Positions 49,001 through 61,231 of a DNA stretch of 64,000 nucleotides are shown piece after piece. The position numbers and the translations under genes were made by a program. Within the stretch, counting starts at the first letter, position 1; each line of letters opens with the position of its first letter. The stretch is from Durusdinium trenchii (Eukaryota; Sar; Dinophyceae; Suessiales; Symbiodiniaceae). The stretch is from assembly GCA_963970005.1 (NCBI GenBank), contig CAXAMN010025694.1:162677-226676 (forward strand), written 5' to 3'. The notes beneath the pieces were generated by a model. That model was given only the letters and a program-made list of their open reading frames with translations, was not told the DNA's origin and ran no database searches.

Positions 49001-51275
49001 CCTGAAAAAGGAAAAGATCTCCTCCAAGCTATATATTTGTTTTGGCGGCCTCCCTATAAAATACACACTCATTTTCTTTGTGCAGTGGTTTCAGGGAGTA
49101 GATGGCACTGGCACCCTAAGATAACTTGCAGATGATGGGGGTACACATAAACCACCGAACTTGGGGATTGTGCCATCGACTCTCAATCCACTTTTTTTTT
49201 CAACCCTGTTTAGGAATGACGCCCCCAGTTGACGAATACTTTGTGCGAAAAAACGCATCATCCACCTGGACCAGGCTGTTTTGGCCCAACAAGACGGACT
49301 TTGTCCGGGTTGCTGCACGCTTCAATGCCGTCGTGGTGCCATTTGGTGGGATTGGAGCGGATGACAGCGCGCAGGTGGGAAAAACCGGGGCAATGCCCAG
49401 TGGGGTACGCATTGACATGTGGTGGGTGGACACAGAAGGACCCTGATTGACCAAACAAAGAGCAGAACAGACTATGAAGGAGGTCAACCTCCCAGGGATT
49501 AGAGGTCCGGGCTTTTGACCCACAGCCAGGGCATCGCTACAAGTAAAAAGGGCATTACTACTACTAGTAACAAGGGCATCGCTACTCGTAGCGTCTTGCT
49601 ACTAGTAGTAATGCACTTCTTGTTACGAGTAGTGATGCCCTTGGTACGACTAGTGACCAAAAAAAAGAAAAACTTCAATCTGTTGGCAGCTTTAGCAGCT
49701 CACAGGTGCTCGCCAACCTGGGCGACCTGCGCCAGCAGGCCGAGAAGGTCGTACCCTGGATGGCGAGAAGTCAGAAGCGTTCGGGCGGGCTGATGCCTGT
49801 GTCCGAGTCGTTGGATTCCAAGCTGCAAAGGGTCATTCAGGCTCATGCAGGCTGTTGGAGTGCAAGCCTTTTGAGTTTGGGATTGCTTGGGCAAGTCGTG
49901 CCCCATAAGCGGAATTGTGTATTCATTGGGGCCTGCTAAGGCTTGCAACATGAGCCATGTGATTTTTGATGCAGCCGAGGAGGGTGGCCTGGGCTTCCCT
50001 CTCATTGCCCCAAAGGTAAGTTCATCACTCTTCGCGACCGAAAGCGAATCTGGCTTTGGAGATCGCTTCTATTTCAGCTCCTTGATGAGACCGAAACAGG
50101 AGATTTTTCATCTACCTTTTGGTGTGCCTGATGTGTTTGGGGGATCTGTAGGTGGAACCCACCTGTGCCATCCTACGGCATCAACGGTGGGGGCGTTCGG
50201 CTTTCGCTGTGCGCTCGGAGGCTTTGGGAAGCCCTTCGATCTTAAAGAGGTCAACCCCAAGGAGGGACGATGAAGGGAGATCACGACTCGGCTCCAACGG
50301 TTGGCTTGGAAGAGTAGATCTTGATTTCTGACATAGGAATCATAGGATGCGTCAATATTTGTATCGCTATATATTATATAACACATGGTATAGCTATCCA
50401 GATAAGCATCAAAAGGCTGATTTGATGCGGGTTCCACCACGCGCCGCATGCCACGTCTTCCGACCGGTCGACCGGTCCGGGTGAGTTGCGAGCGTCCGAG
50501 TGAAGCGCAGCTGACTATGCTGAGAACATGCCATAGGACCATGCTAAGACTATGATACTATGCAAGTAGTTATGTACGTTTACGCCATACAAGATTTCGA
50601 ACAAGTGCTTTTTCTTTTTTTTGGGGTGGTTTTGTGTCCTATATAGCATGATGCTATGTTTGCACCCATGGAGAGTTGGCTTCCAGGACAGGGATGCTTG
50701 TGCCCAAGTGTACAGCAACATTCGTGCAGCTGTGGAGCAGGACATGCTGGGGTGAACATGATTTTGGCATCACATTGCAATGGTAATTCACAGTTTAGCC
50801 GCACTGATTAGGTGTTGCTCTTACGCGTCCCGCTGATGCAAAGCAGACATGCAGAAATGCCCCTTGGCAGGAAATGGCCTGGCTGCAAAAGGCACGTGAG
50901 CAGGACCATGTAGCAACTCTATGTTGCAAACATGGCCACTCCAGTCATATCCAAGTATATCCAAGTATCATTGCACAGATTTCAAAAGTAACAGCATCAG
51001 GACACCTACCATGTCCACCCAACCTCCCAAACTGGCATTGCTTGGAGGATCCTTACCGGGACTTTGTCAAACGACAGCTTTATGAGCGAGTGGCTGCCTT
51101 GGAGGGGCCAGTGCGACGAATCCCAGACGGGCCACTGGAAGGCAGGGACTTTCCAGTGCAAGCGGCTTGCACACCTGCGGGGCTCACCTGCGGGGCTCCA
51201 TGGTTTTGGGATGTTTTGGGTGTTCACTCAGATGAGTCACTGGGTGTACCAGGGTCTCATAAAGAGTCATGGTGA
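46009..51275 (+). CDS. plastid-type phytyl ester synthase/diacylglycerol acyltransferase-like protein
   Basis: The order is an alpha/beta-hydrolase part then an LPLAT acyltransferase part, as in plant PES/DGAT-like plastoglobule enzymes that esterify phytol or make triacylglycerol. The putative first exon (ATG 46009) is Ala/Arg-rich, suiting a transit peptide. Frame-keeping introns: 46597-46793 (GT), 47798-48011 (GT), 48216-48850 (GC), 48918-49274 (GC), 49375-49705 (GT), 50741-50870 (GA) and 50904-51047 (GA). Hydrolase: LLYLPDIDF, VVLIGEGFGGLLALALA (Glu at the usual Ser of GxSxG) and MMVNPATG. Acyltransferase: VSPVFCSF, VLLVGNHQLAGADLGPLV, TRGLAYP, FGAVPVSPRN, LLFPGGIREALHGPGEEYQ, LFWPNKTDFVRVAARFNAVV, VPFGGIGADD and GFPLIAPK. 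The C-terminus is VEQEMAWLQKAREQ-DPYRDF. The region 46.82-47.01 kb, the exon near 50.05 kb (RFYFSSLMRP) and the exact stop are unresolved. Confidence 0.85.
49534..49662. repeat. CTACTAGTAACAAGG repeat within an intron
   Basis: Five or six degenerate units on both orientations (CTACTAGTAACAAGGGCATC; CTTGTTACGAGTAGTGATGC). It lies in the GT-AG intron 49375-49705 of the acyltransferase gene. Confidence 0.8.
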
Positions 51276-54200
51276 ACACCCTGGCGTGCACGCCAGGGAT
51301 GATCATGACACAGGGGACTCACTACTTGATGTGCAGGTGAGCTTGTGCAGAGCTACGCCAAGCGAGCACCGTCCTTCGACCTCAACCTGGTGCCACCCTT
51401 GACTGTGCGGCCTGAACCTGCGATTGAGCCATGAATTCTGGGCCTGCCGTCGGGAACGCTGTTGTAGCTTGAGTGACGCATGGGGATGCTTGTAGCAGTT
51501 GAAGTGCAACCATTTTCAGTGGCCGGGACGTGGCACAACTAGCCCCAAGGGATGAAGAGCAGCAAGCTGCTGGACTCGTGTTGTCAAATGAACAGTACTG
51601 AACTTCTCATGTTTTTTGCTTCTTTCGCTTCGCCTTGATGTGTGGTCTGGTTGCTGAAAGCGCAGATTCCACTTGTGGGGCTAGCTGTGTGGTCTAGATC
51701 TTCCACCGGCCCTACTTTTCGTCACCCTACTTGTGGCCTACAAGTCGCTACCAGGGCTGTGAGTGGTCTGACGAACGTGGTCCAGTGTCTGGTCTAGTGC
51801 CATTTCCTGCTTGCCTTTGCACCAGTCACTGCCAGGTGAGCTCCAATAAAGTCGTGGCACGAGCTGAGCTCTCACGGTGCATTTACATGGGTCATTACAT
51901 CAAAGGACGTCTCTTGGCCGCCCTTGGCCCCCCCAAAGCCGCTGGTTTTTCGGGTGCCCAAATCTCGGTCTCAAAGAGGTAGGCATCCTGGAGTCGCCAT
52001 TGCCGGTTGCGCTAAGGATGGCGCATGACCAGCGCAGTTCCCAAAAGAACTCTGAAGGGCTCAGAGTCGAAGCATCAATGTCAGGGACTTATTTCTGCTG
52101 GCGTCTGGACTTCTGCGTCCTTTAACTTTGGCTATTTTTGGCTAGACTCCAGCGAAGTAGAAGATCCCCCCATGTTTACAAGGAGATACCATGTATTGTG
52201 TGGTGGGTGCACCGCGAGTGGACTGCGGTGCACCAGACCTGCTGCTATGTTGGTACTTCGTTCCGAGCATCCTCCTTGGAATGGTTACAATTCGCCCAAA
52301 AGCCTTACAGGAGACATCCGAAGCAGTTTTTTTTCCGAACTGCCCACTGAGTGGGTGTGGAGCTTTTGACCAATCGGACGACGAACATCCCGGGGCTTTG
52401 ATGCGAAACCGCTGACATCTCCCGCCCAGGTACGGCGAAAGATGTCAACAAAATTGGCTACACGCGGTGCGAGACTTGGATATCTTGGATGGTCGACAGT
52501 GTTTGAAAGGAAAAAGGAGGCCAAGTAGGAAGGAACTGCAGGAAGGTACTGGTAGAGAACACCCACACAGCCCTTCAAACATGCACAGATAGATGATGAT
52601 AAGATGTATGTGCCATTCTTGCCAGTTTGTCCGCAGGCTTTATGCTTGGGTTTTACGGAATGTGGTCGCGTGCTTGGTTGGCTGCGAGCCCGACAAATCC
52701 GGTTCTTGAAGAGCTTTGTCAGAACAAATGCCTGACAAATCATTGGATTGTTTCCATTTTGGTGGCATGGCAGATGAGACTAACTGCTCTTTCTCTCACT
52801 TGCAGGTAGTTCAGAACAGATTCTTTTTAGTTGTTTGATGTTGTTTGATTATTTTGATGCACGTAGGTCCGTACTGCTCAATACAACAGTACTGTAGGTC
52901 TGTACGATTCCATAGGTGCTGCTCCTGCGCAATGAGGCAACCCTGTTCTGTTTGTCAAGCGGATCCACTCACTTTTTGCTGGTGTCATGTCGCTTGTATG
53001 GTAAGATCGCACGTCAACTATCGGGTTCTGAATACATTGCGAAGGCCCCCTTCAAGAAGATACATGATAAACATGATATAAAATGCATTGTCGAAGAAAT
53101 AGGGAACTTATATAATACTTTTGAAAAGGGGAACCTGTATTTATCTTTGTGTTATTTTGTTGTAGTTGTCGTGTGCATTGAAAACATACTTGCCTCTCAC
53201 AGCCAGGACCACCCACATTGCACACCACGGCTTCGCAGCTGAGGTAAAATACAAAAGGCCGCGAGAAATAACGCCAAGGATTGGCCACAGCCTCAACAGC
53301 CCCAGTGACATGAGGAAACAGACATAAGAATGGATGGAATAGAAGACAACAATCATATCTTTGGTCACCTTTGATAAGGCCTCCCTTGAGGGGGCCTTGT
53401 TGAAGGGGTCCAAACAAAATTTGGTGTTTCTTTCTTATCCTTTCACACCAGCAATTTGACAATTCCTCACATCAATGACATGCGCCACCGTCTTTTTTCA
53501 TGTCGCCAGCGGTGGGTCCCTGGGTGGAGTCGTCGAGAGTTTCACACCGTGGTTCTGCGGGCGAGCTCGTTCGTCCGAGGATGCGTGGTGTGGACCAAGA
53601 TCAGTCCTTAAGGTGCCCAGTCCCAGGCAGCATTGAAGGCGTTCAGTGCCTGCGACCTGGGTCGCACGGCTCCGCCAGCCTCAACGGCCGAGGCGGAGCA
53701 GCTTGGCCGAGCTCCGTGTGATGGGGGTCTGTGATGCTGAGTGACCCCGCGTCCATCACCGGAAGCCAATGAATTGGCTGCACCAATGAATTGGCAGGCG
53801 CCGCTAGGTGAGCATTGATCAATTCAGCTGGAATCCATACTATATAGCTGCGTTCTCTGAGCATTTGCGCAATCAGGGTGTGAGATCTGCAAGCCAGGGT
53901 GATGTTGGTGAATCATACCAGGTTGACGACCAAGTGCAGTGCCGTTGTTTCTCTAGAAAAAGAAGATGAGTGAGGCAATAGACATGTGACTCATGGGGCA
54001 GATGGACATCCAATGCACGTTGTTTTCCCACTCGCAGCTGCTGTACTGATTGCATGCTGCCGAACAAAGCGTGCACAGCAGTCACTCAGAACTTACTTTC
54101 TTGCTATGTCTCAGGTCATGGGACCTGCACAATTGGCAAGATTCATGTGATTTAACGTGAGCACGAGCTATTTTGTCTGCAATCATTTGGCACAGGCCTG

Positions 54201-54720
54201 TGTGGTAGAGTTCTTGGCATGACCTTCAGAACATCCAGAGGATTACTGGAACTTCCTTAAGCCGAAAGGCCCCCGCATCGATGTTTTTGCTGTTTGCAAC
54301 CAAACTTTGCGCATCGCGACACGCGCGATGTCTTCGCCCACTCAGCGAACTCACCAAGAATTCAGCTTCTTCTTGCACCCCTATTTTGTCCTTCTATGAT
54401 CTTCTATATTGGCCATCCAGATAATATATATATATATATAGATGGTCAGCACACCCTTTTCTGCCGTTTTGTCGAAGTCCCAGGCACAAGTCAAAGCCAT
54501 TATTGCAGCATACTTCTTGTCAAACAACCTGTTCTCATGTTCTCCGCCCATGGCTATCTGGCGTTGTTCCCTTTCACACACGCCTTCGCAGCAAGCTGCC
54601 TGGAGCCATATCTGCGAAAGTGTGGAGGTTAGTGGGTCAAAGGAAATCTAGTTGTGCAGCGGATGCCGCAGAATGCTTATTCATTCATGTCCCCAGTCTA
54701 GAAATCATGGGCTCGAAGTT
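51276..54720. other. intergenic, no supported gene
   Basis: Open frames near 51.7-52.4 and 52.6-53.2 kb and their antisense shadows show no domain. An AT run lies at 54422-54442. Confidence 0.45.
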
Positions 54721-54779
54721 GTTTTGATGTGTCTTCAACTGCTGTCTGTGTGAATGAGGAGCCATTGGAGGAGCCCCCT

Positions 54780-56200
54780 CACCACGAATTCTTTGGAGGA
54801 AGATCTGTGGAACGCCTTCGCCAGGTGCGACCGACACCGAACACATCTGGTGCCTCGGATCGGAGGTTCTCCGGACCGTGCGACGGCTGGTGTAATCACA
54901 AAAAACCGAGGGCACAGCCGCGCCCAAAAAAATACCAAAGGGCAAGGCAAAACAATCATATGGTGTATAGAGATGTTGGGGAGGTTTTTTTTTGTCAGGC
55001 ACATACTATCATAACCACTAGGGGATCTGTGATGATCTGTGCATGGCTCATTCCATGGCAGATCAGCCCAAATGACTTCGACGAGCGCATACGACTGGGG
55101 AAGCCATTCATCATCGAAGACGCAGGCGCTTCTGTTGCGCCCACGCAAGATGACCTGTTCCTGGCGCAAGACCGTGTGCCTTGCGCATGTATTGTGAGTG
55201 CAAGCCCGAGCTGGCTCTCTTTCCGGTCTTGCCTGCAAGGCGAGAACTTGGACTTGGTTGGCTCCACCTGTCAGCAGTTCCATGAGCGATTTCCGTCTGC
55301 CAAGATGCGTGCCGAGTACTCCGGTGGCCGGACACCCATCAGATTTTATGGCAAATGTCCCATCTCTTTGACACTGAGTTCTCGGTTATGTAAGTGAGAA
55401 GATTTAGATGTTCGTGGTAGAGGTGTTGCAAGATTCACTTGGGCTCTTGGATTAGCCATCCGATCCGGCAAAAGTGCACTGAGCCCGAGGAGAGAGATGT
55501 TCGTTTCGCTTGGAAGCAAGGCGAGGCTAGCTGGCAAGCTGTTCCCATTCTTTCAGATCAAATATCTTTCACGTGACGTGATCACTTTGGCCTTCGACCC
55601 TTCGACACCAACACTTCACCGTTCTTCAGATGTTTTTCGTGCATCCCTCCTTAAGCCCATGAGCCATTTGACAATTGGCATAGACTCATTGGTCCATGGA
55701 CTCTATGGATCTTTTTTCGCATAGACCTTGATTTGGTCGTTTGATGTCGTGCGTCTTCCAGGCATGGTTTGAGAAGGACCGGCCTCAAAGAGCTCTCCAG
55801 GACGTATGACGTGCTCTGCTGCATTGCATGACGAATCCGACACTGAGAAGGAACACCCCGAGTGGAAGTGACCATTTTTGCGAAAACCAACCCAGTGGTT
55901 TTGGGGGTCCATGTCCATTTCCAGGGGAGTATAAGATAGTATAAGTGCGGTGTAGCGCTTGGCGCCTGCGAAATTGCATGCTTGTAGCACGCGCAACTCT
56001 GTTGACAGAGATGCTACATTTGAAGCTTGCTTTTCCCGAGGACCTTCCCGGGAGTCTGGCTGCCACCAACGCACCCTACGTATGGCACGTGAAGGAGCGT
56101 ATTTCCATTGCAAGATGCTGTGCAGGTGCTGCGCAGGATGGATCAGAGCAAAGTCCCATGGAGTCGGTTTGGTCAAGCGCATTCCTTGTCCTCCCAGGAC
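54780..56200 (+). CDS. candidate multi-exon gene, possibly cupin/JmjC-like
   Basis: Exon pieces with good splice sites: 55062-55193 encodes ISPNDFDERIRLGKPFIIED and ends at GTGAGT. 55245 to about 55353 encodes NLDLVGSTCQQFHERFPSAK, then MRAEYSGGRTPI, in the same phase. Further pieces encode PEERDVRFAWKQGEASW (about 55482-55532) and LAFPEDLPGSLAATNAPYVW (about 56024-56083). 'F--R--LGKPFII-DA' followed by a short 'FP-A-MR-EY' block is reminiscent of JmjC/cupin-like proteins that begin with a 'keep-pro' segment, but the iron-binding HxD is not visible in what I can assign. An upstream piece LEEDLWNAFAR (54789-54827) may belong. Function is not assigned. Confidence 0.4.
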
Positions 56201-57569
56201 GGAGGCCATGAAGCGCCACCCGAAGTGCGTGCTGCAGTGCAAGAGGCCTTTGCATTCTACTTACTGTAGGCTACACGGACCTTTGACCTTTGGCCCTTGG
56301 CACTTGGAGATGCTATGAAAAACTGCCACTAGTGATCGCTTATCAAACAGAAGGATCATCGTCAGGCATGGCAGCCGCCCTATTTCGTGCGTGGTGCTGT
56401 GAACCTGCGGGAGGCCAACGAGTCGGCGGAGCCGCTCAGCTAGTGCGGAGCCGCTTCCCTTCTTGTGATTCCGGCCAAAAACAATGGGAAAAGGAAGGTA
56501 AGGCCTCCTTTAGCCCCATGAATGGTAAAGGGGCGAAAGGGTCTTTTTGAAGGGGGCCCACCCTGAACCCTGCGTTGCAGCACCAAACCTTAGAAGTATA
56601 TATAGTACTTTGCTAAACCTCAAGCAGGATACCCTTGTTCACGGCTCAGTCTTCATTCCTTGCCTTTACGTCCCACAGCACCAGCAACAGCAACAGCTCC
56701 AGCTGAGCCACAGGCCCAGCTGGTTTTGGGTTTTTGGGTTTGCTGCGCCGGCTTAGTGGGCTCGACATAGCATGTATGTTGCAGATTTTGTGGCAGGCGC
56801 AGTGTGCTTGGATATGGTGGCGGCGCGATGATGTGAATCTTGATGTGCAGATGTCGTGGGAGGCCCAGGCGCAGAGCTTTGTGGACGAAGCGCAGATTTC
56901 GTGGCCACGGCGCTTGGTGCTCTGTCCGAGCCGGTCGGAAGGGTTGAAGGTCAGAATAAGGACAGACCGAACGCAAGGTGTGGGGAGGGCCGAGCGTCCG
57001 TCGGATAAGCGCGCAAGTGAGCCGGAGAAGCGCCAGACTCAGCTGAAAGGGGGCCCAAGACCTTTTTTTGCGTGGGAGCTTGTGTAGTGTGTCTAGGAGG
57101 AAAAAGAATGAATGGGGGGTGACCAGCCGGCATGCAACGCGGGGTCAGGCGCTGCGCCCACCGAAACAAAAGAGGGTTTAAGCAAAAGGCCGGGAGGTTA
57201 TAAAATACAAAGGGTTGGTAAAACACATGCTTGGGAGTTAACGAATAGGAAGGAGGCGGTGGTTAAGCAAAAAGGTTGCAGATTTTTAGAAGGGGGTTGG
57301 GAGGTTAGAAGAAAGCGTGGGGAGGTTAAACACACGGGTTGGAAGGTTAAAAAGAGGGGTTGACAGGGCATCTACCTGATAGAGGCCATTTTGATTCTGA
57401 TGTATGTTTGCCTGGGTAGCCAAACGTCCCTCCATGTTTCGTTCCATAAAGGTGACCTTAAGGAAAACGTGTTTAAGTGCGCATCTTGTTGAAACCTTCT
57501 ACCCGTGGTCAAGTGTCCGGTGTCCCGCGTGGTTATGTCCACGTCTCTTGAGGGGGACCTTACCTTTTC
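56201..57569. other. intergenic, no supported gene
   Basis: Open frames lack domains. The stretch 57.12-57.36 kb is unusually purine-rich with GGAGGTTA/AGGTTAAA words repeated irregularly (for example near 57193, 57298, 57323 and 57341). Confidence 0.4.
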
Positions 57570-58770
57570 TTGTTTTACAGCGCATGTCCCACGTCCGACA
57601 TCCAGCCTGAATCGGCGCTGATGGCGAGGTTCTGGTTTCATCGCCGCAATGGAGCTGTGATGGCCCATGCGGATGCTCAGCACCGCAGTGCATGTGTTGG
57701 AACAGGTGTCCGTGTAGCTTCCATCACTGTGTGGTTGCTCAATGTTGCTCACGGGTCACTTGTGTTTTTTGGTCGAGGACACTTACTGCATACCTGCTGT
57801 TTCCCTGCAGATCACTGGCCAGAAGCAGTCGCCTCGAGGGACCATGTTTGGTTTGAACATTTGGTGAGAATTTCCACAGATGGAGGACCCAGGGCCCAAG
57901 CGTGGCGGAGTGACGCAGTGGAATCAGACATCCTGAGGCATTGGCGCCTCATGCCGCACCCAAAGGCCAGCCTGTCGGGCCCGTGACGGGCCCGTGATGG
58001 GCCCGTGACGGGCCCGTGACGGGCACATCGGGCGGTGAGTTATCTGGCAAACCCTTTTTGGTGTGCGACACCTTTCGCCTTCGTTCATGGCAGGTGCACT
58101 TTTCGCGGGATGCGCCCGAGCCGCACGATGGCGGGTTTGGGGGCTCAGAATCATTTGATGGAGGCAGCCTGAACACGCGTGTTCAGAAACCCTTTAGCTG
58201 GGAACGACCACTTGCAGATACTAGAACAACTGTTTGCCATGAGGATCTATGGAGCTGATTGGCTTCCATTTTGGGAAGCCACTGTGCAGCAGGGTGAGGC
58301 TGGCAAAAGGGGTAATAGTTAGTATGTAATAGTAATGGCCCTGAGCCTCAAACCCATATATATATTATATTTATGGCATGTTCATCCTACTGAGTTTAGG
58401 CGAGCTTGCCTGTGTGCAGGCTATTGTGTTCTTCCCCAACATCTTCCACGAAACGCATGTTCCTGAGGACAATCCCGAGTGCACAGTCGCAGCGCTCCCA
58501 GCACGCAGGTTCCTTGCGTAAGAATGCAGCTTCCAAGCTCGCTTTAGGTGGTGAATTTTTGCAAAAAACAGACCTTTTCTGACGAATGCAGCAAGACATG
58601 GGCAGATTCCGCAAAGCTCAGCGACATGACCAGGCCACCACTTTCCAGATTCAGCTGCCCATCCCGGCGCGTGCCATGACTTCAGCGGGATTGCTTGTTG
58701 ATGTTTGTGCAATTCGATCAAGAATAGACAGCCCGGTGAAGACGCCATGGGGCGACCCAGTGGATCGCAT
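57570..58770 (+). CDS. candidate exons of an unknown gene (weak)
   Basis: Pieces with coding texture: 57618-57700 (MARFWFHRRNGAVMAHADAQ), 57811-57862 (HWPEAVASRDHVWFEHL, between a CTGCAG acceptor and a GTGAGA donor), about 58093-58156 (HFSRDAPEPHDGGFGGS), about 58419-58510 (IVFFPNIFHETHVPEDNPEC) and about 58590-58720 (ATTFQIQLPIPARAMTSAGL). Order and strand are consistent, but frames between exons were not reconciled and no family is recognised. Confidence 0.3.
57976..58024. repeat. GGGCCCGTGAC 11-bp tandem repeat
   Basis: Four and a half units, GC-rich and each containing the palindrome GGGCCC. Confidence 0.9.
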
Positions 58771-59270
58771 AGGCTTCAGTCCCTTTGTCCGACTTGATAA
58801 GGGCCCCTACATATATATATGAGTCCTCTTTCCTTCCATGCGCTTCTGGACATCATGATGCACGAATCGATGCTTCACGTGCTTTTGACCCAAGAGGTCG
58901 AGTTTCTCTTGAGTGATGTCCAATTATTGAATTATTGAAGCTTCAACACGAAGCTTGACCTGAGGCTACTTGAGAGCATACTTGCCCACTTTTGCTATGT
59001 CACACCTCTACTATGAGGGCCACTGCCGCGACCTTTGGGATCCGTATGCCACCCTGCGACCACCGAAGGCATGGAGCGGTCTGCGAAAAGCGCTCTTGCC
59101 AAATTTTGCATCCCTTTTGTAGCAGAAATTGGCATCACCAGGCGGCCAAAGCTACAACGAAGGAGGCCGCAATAGAAAAGGAACACGCTTCCTTGGTGGC
59201 ATCAATCGACGACGAACAGCGGCCGCATTGATCTGATCTTTACAGTGAAGTCTACAGTCACATTCTCGTC
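58771..59270. other. intergenic, no supported gene
   Basis: Nothing recognisable apart from a short AT run near 58810. Confidence 0.4.
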
Positions 59271-59273
59271 GAA

Positions 59274-59670
59274 GTCACGAAAGGTAGCCTGGTAAGGACT
59301 ACCTTGAGTTTGCTTTGCGAAGCAAAGGGACTGGCTTGAGAGCTTGCTCGGGACTAAAGATTGGTAGATCAATGTCTAACACCCCCACCCCCCCCTCCCC
59401 CCTCCACTCCCCTCCCCGTCCCCTCCCCTCGTCGCCAGCACTACTAAATTCTGGACATAAGGTGAAGTCATGCGCTTAACAGTCACAGCAGTACGACGCT
59501 GGCCAAGAGGTTGCGCAATACAGCACGAACCCTGCGCAATGAGGTAGCGCAATGCAGCTTCGATGCCGCGCGTGCGCACCCGGCAGCCTGACACAGCGCG
59601 TACTGCGTTCACAGACCATATTGCTCGACACCAACGAGCATCGATGCAACACAGCCTCTCTGCAAAGCCC
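59274..59670 (+). repeat. CACGAAAGGTAGC dispersed repeat, long copy
   Basis: TCACGAAAGGTAGCCTGG, then AAGGACTACCTTGAG, the TTGCTTTGCGAAGCAA near-palindrome, GCTTGCTCGGGA, a long C/T-C-rich run (59382-59425), CGCCAGCACTACTA and CTCTCTGCAAAGCCCTGTGG. The block order is the same as at 44.07 kb. Confidence 0.85.
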
Positions 59671-60080
59671 TGTGGAGAAACCCCTCGCGTCGCGGAACAC
59701 CATTCGACTCAGCCTTATACCATCTTATACCCTAGCGTGGCGAAATCTTACCGCATCGTGGAGCACACCCACCATAGCGTGACGTCCATCCCTGGCAGTA
59801 CCGGCCGCACCCCTCCAGCACTATCCTTACAAGGGGGTTGGTCACTGAGTCACTGCGGCTTCGATGCAACGCGTGCAGGCCTGTAATCCTGACACAGCGC
59901 GTGCAGCTGTGGGACCATAGCTGGTACACATGCGAGCGTTTACGCATTGCGACTTTTACGCGCGCGCCTGTTTTCACACCTAGACACAAACGAGCGTCGA
60001 CGCAACGCAGCCTCTCGAGCCGTGTGGCGCAATCTGACCGCAACGGTGTTCCTCTTGAGCCTTCTTATGCCTTCTTGTGC
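59553..60080 (+). repeat. imperfect ~310-bp tandem duplication
   Basis: Shared blocks in the two halves: CTTCGATGC-(A/C)CGCGTGC, CCTGACACAGCGCGT, ACCATA, GACAC-AACGAGC-TCGA, then GCAACGCAGCCTCTC or its variant. Copy 1 starts about 59553 and copy 2 about 59866. They are diverged and not coding. Confidence 0.6.
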
Positions 60081-61042
60081 TCTCTGGCTTTGTTGGTTTC
60101 ATCCATGACTGACCAAGGGGCACGTTCCTGAAACACCGGAGACAGTCCCTCACCAGAAAAGGTCCCGACAGCTACTCGGTCCGTCTCTACCTTTCGTGTT
60201 TCCCCGCTCAAGTTGGGTTGGTGCAGTCTTGCATCCTCCTCCAACAGCAGAAACCATTAAGTTTAAGTTGATTGGCTTTGATGTTGCAATGCAGTTATTG
60301 GATGTTATTAGACAGGTAGACTTAGGTGATGTTGTTTTGTTAATAACAAGTCGCAGGCAGCCACTTCACTTCCCGCCACTATGCATGAATCTGGAACTGT
60401 TCCAACATTGCAAGGAACAGCAAACAACCCTGCCACGCTTAAAGCATCGTAAGGAACATCACTTGTACGACCGGGAGCATGAAACCTTCTTTCATGCCCA
60501 GAGCCCTACAACGGCAACATGTCAATTCCATTTCTGCAGGGTGGCACTTTAGAACTTGGGCCTTGCAACGGTATGAGGGGTCAACCTACTTCGAGTGAAG
60601 CGCCTCAGACGGTTTAATCGGCCAACGGTACTCATTCCGCCTCGACGAAGAAGTGGCGCTACTCTACTGAAATGAGACATTGTTTTAGGATCTTGGGACG
60701 CGACGAAACCTTTTCTCAAACACTTCTTTCGGCTCAGGCCTTCTTATCGGCTCAGCGCCATGTGGCCTCTGCAGGGCGGCTGTGGGCCGCCCCATGGCCC
60801 CGCTGGTTTTATAGCGAGGCCCGGAAACCAACATACAACAAGTAAAAGGATGAACAGTGTACAGGTATGGACCGTATGGACCGCGTGGATATATGATATA
60901 TTATATATATATGTGTGTGTGTGTCACTTCCTGTTTCAAAGGACATACACAATGCAACAATTTTTGAAGGCAGGGGGGCAATGAACACTTTGGGAGGGCA
61001 TTGCCCCACGAAGACCCTTCCATCGTGTTGTGACATGACTTT
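60081..61042. other. intergenic, no supported gene
   Basis: A reverse-orientation fragment of the CACGAAAGGTAGA head (CTACCTTTCGTG) lies at 60188-60200 and an AT/GT run at 60890-60925. The 118-residue frame at 60.2-60.55 kb shows no domain. Confidence 0.4.
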
Positions 61043-61231
61043 GGGACGCCAAAGTCACGTACCTGCAGGAATCTTAACCCTTTCTAAAGTGCTGACGAGC
61101 TCCCATCGTGTCACCCATGTTCAACATTTCTGGTACACCGACCTAGCATTCTTTCAGTTCTTGCCAGTCAAGGTCTATTGCAGCTGGTATCGTATTCACT
61201 AAAGGGGACTACCTTCACTGAATCAGCTCTT
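61043..61231 (+). repeat. 189-bp direct repeat, left copy
   Basis: It begins GGGACGCCAAAGTCACGTAC and ends TCACTGAATCAGCTCTT. The right copy (63338-63526) has the same length, with about a dozen base differences by eye. Confidence 0.9.

Noticed and set aside
60196-60552. 118-codon plus-strand ORF
   Set aside because: No domain, no good splice context, and it overlaps a reversed fragment of the dispersed repeat.
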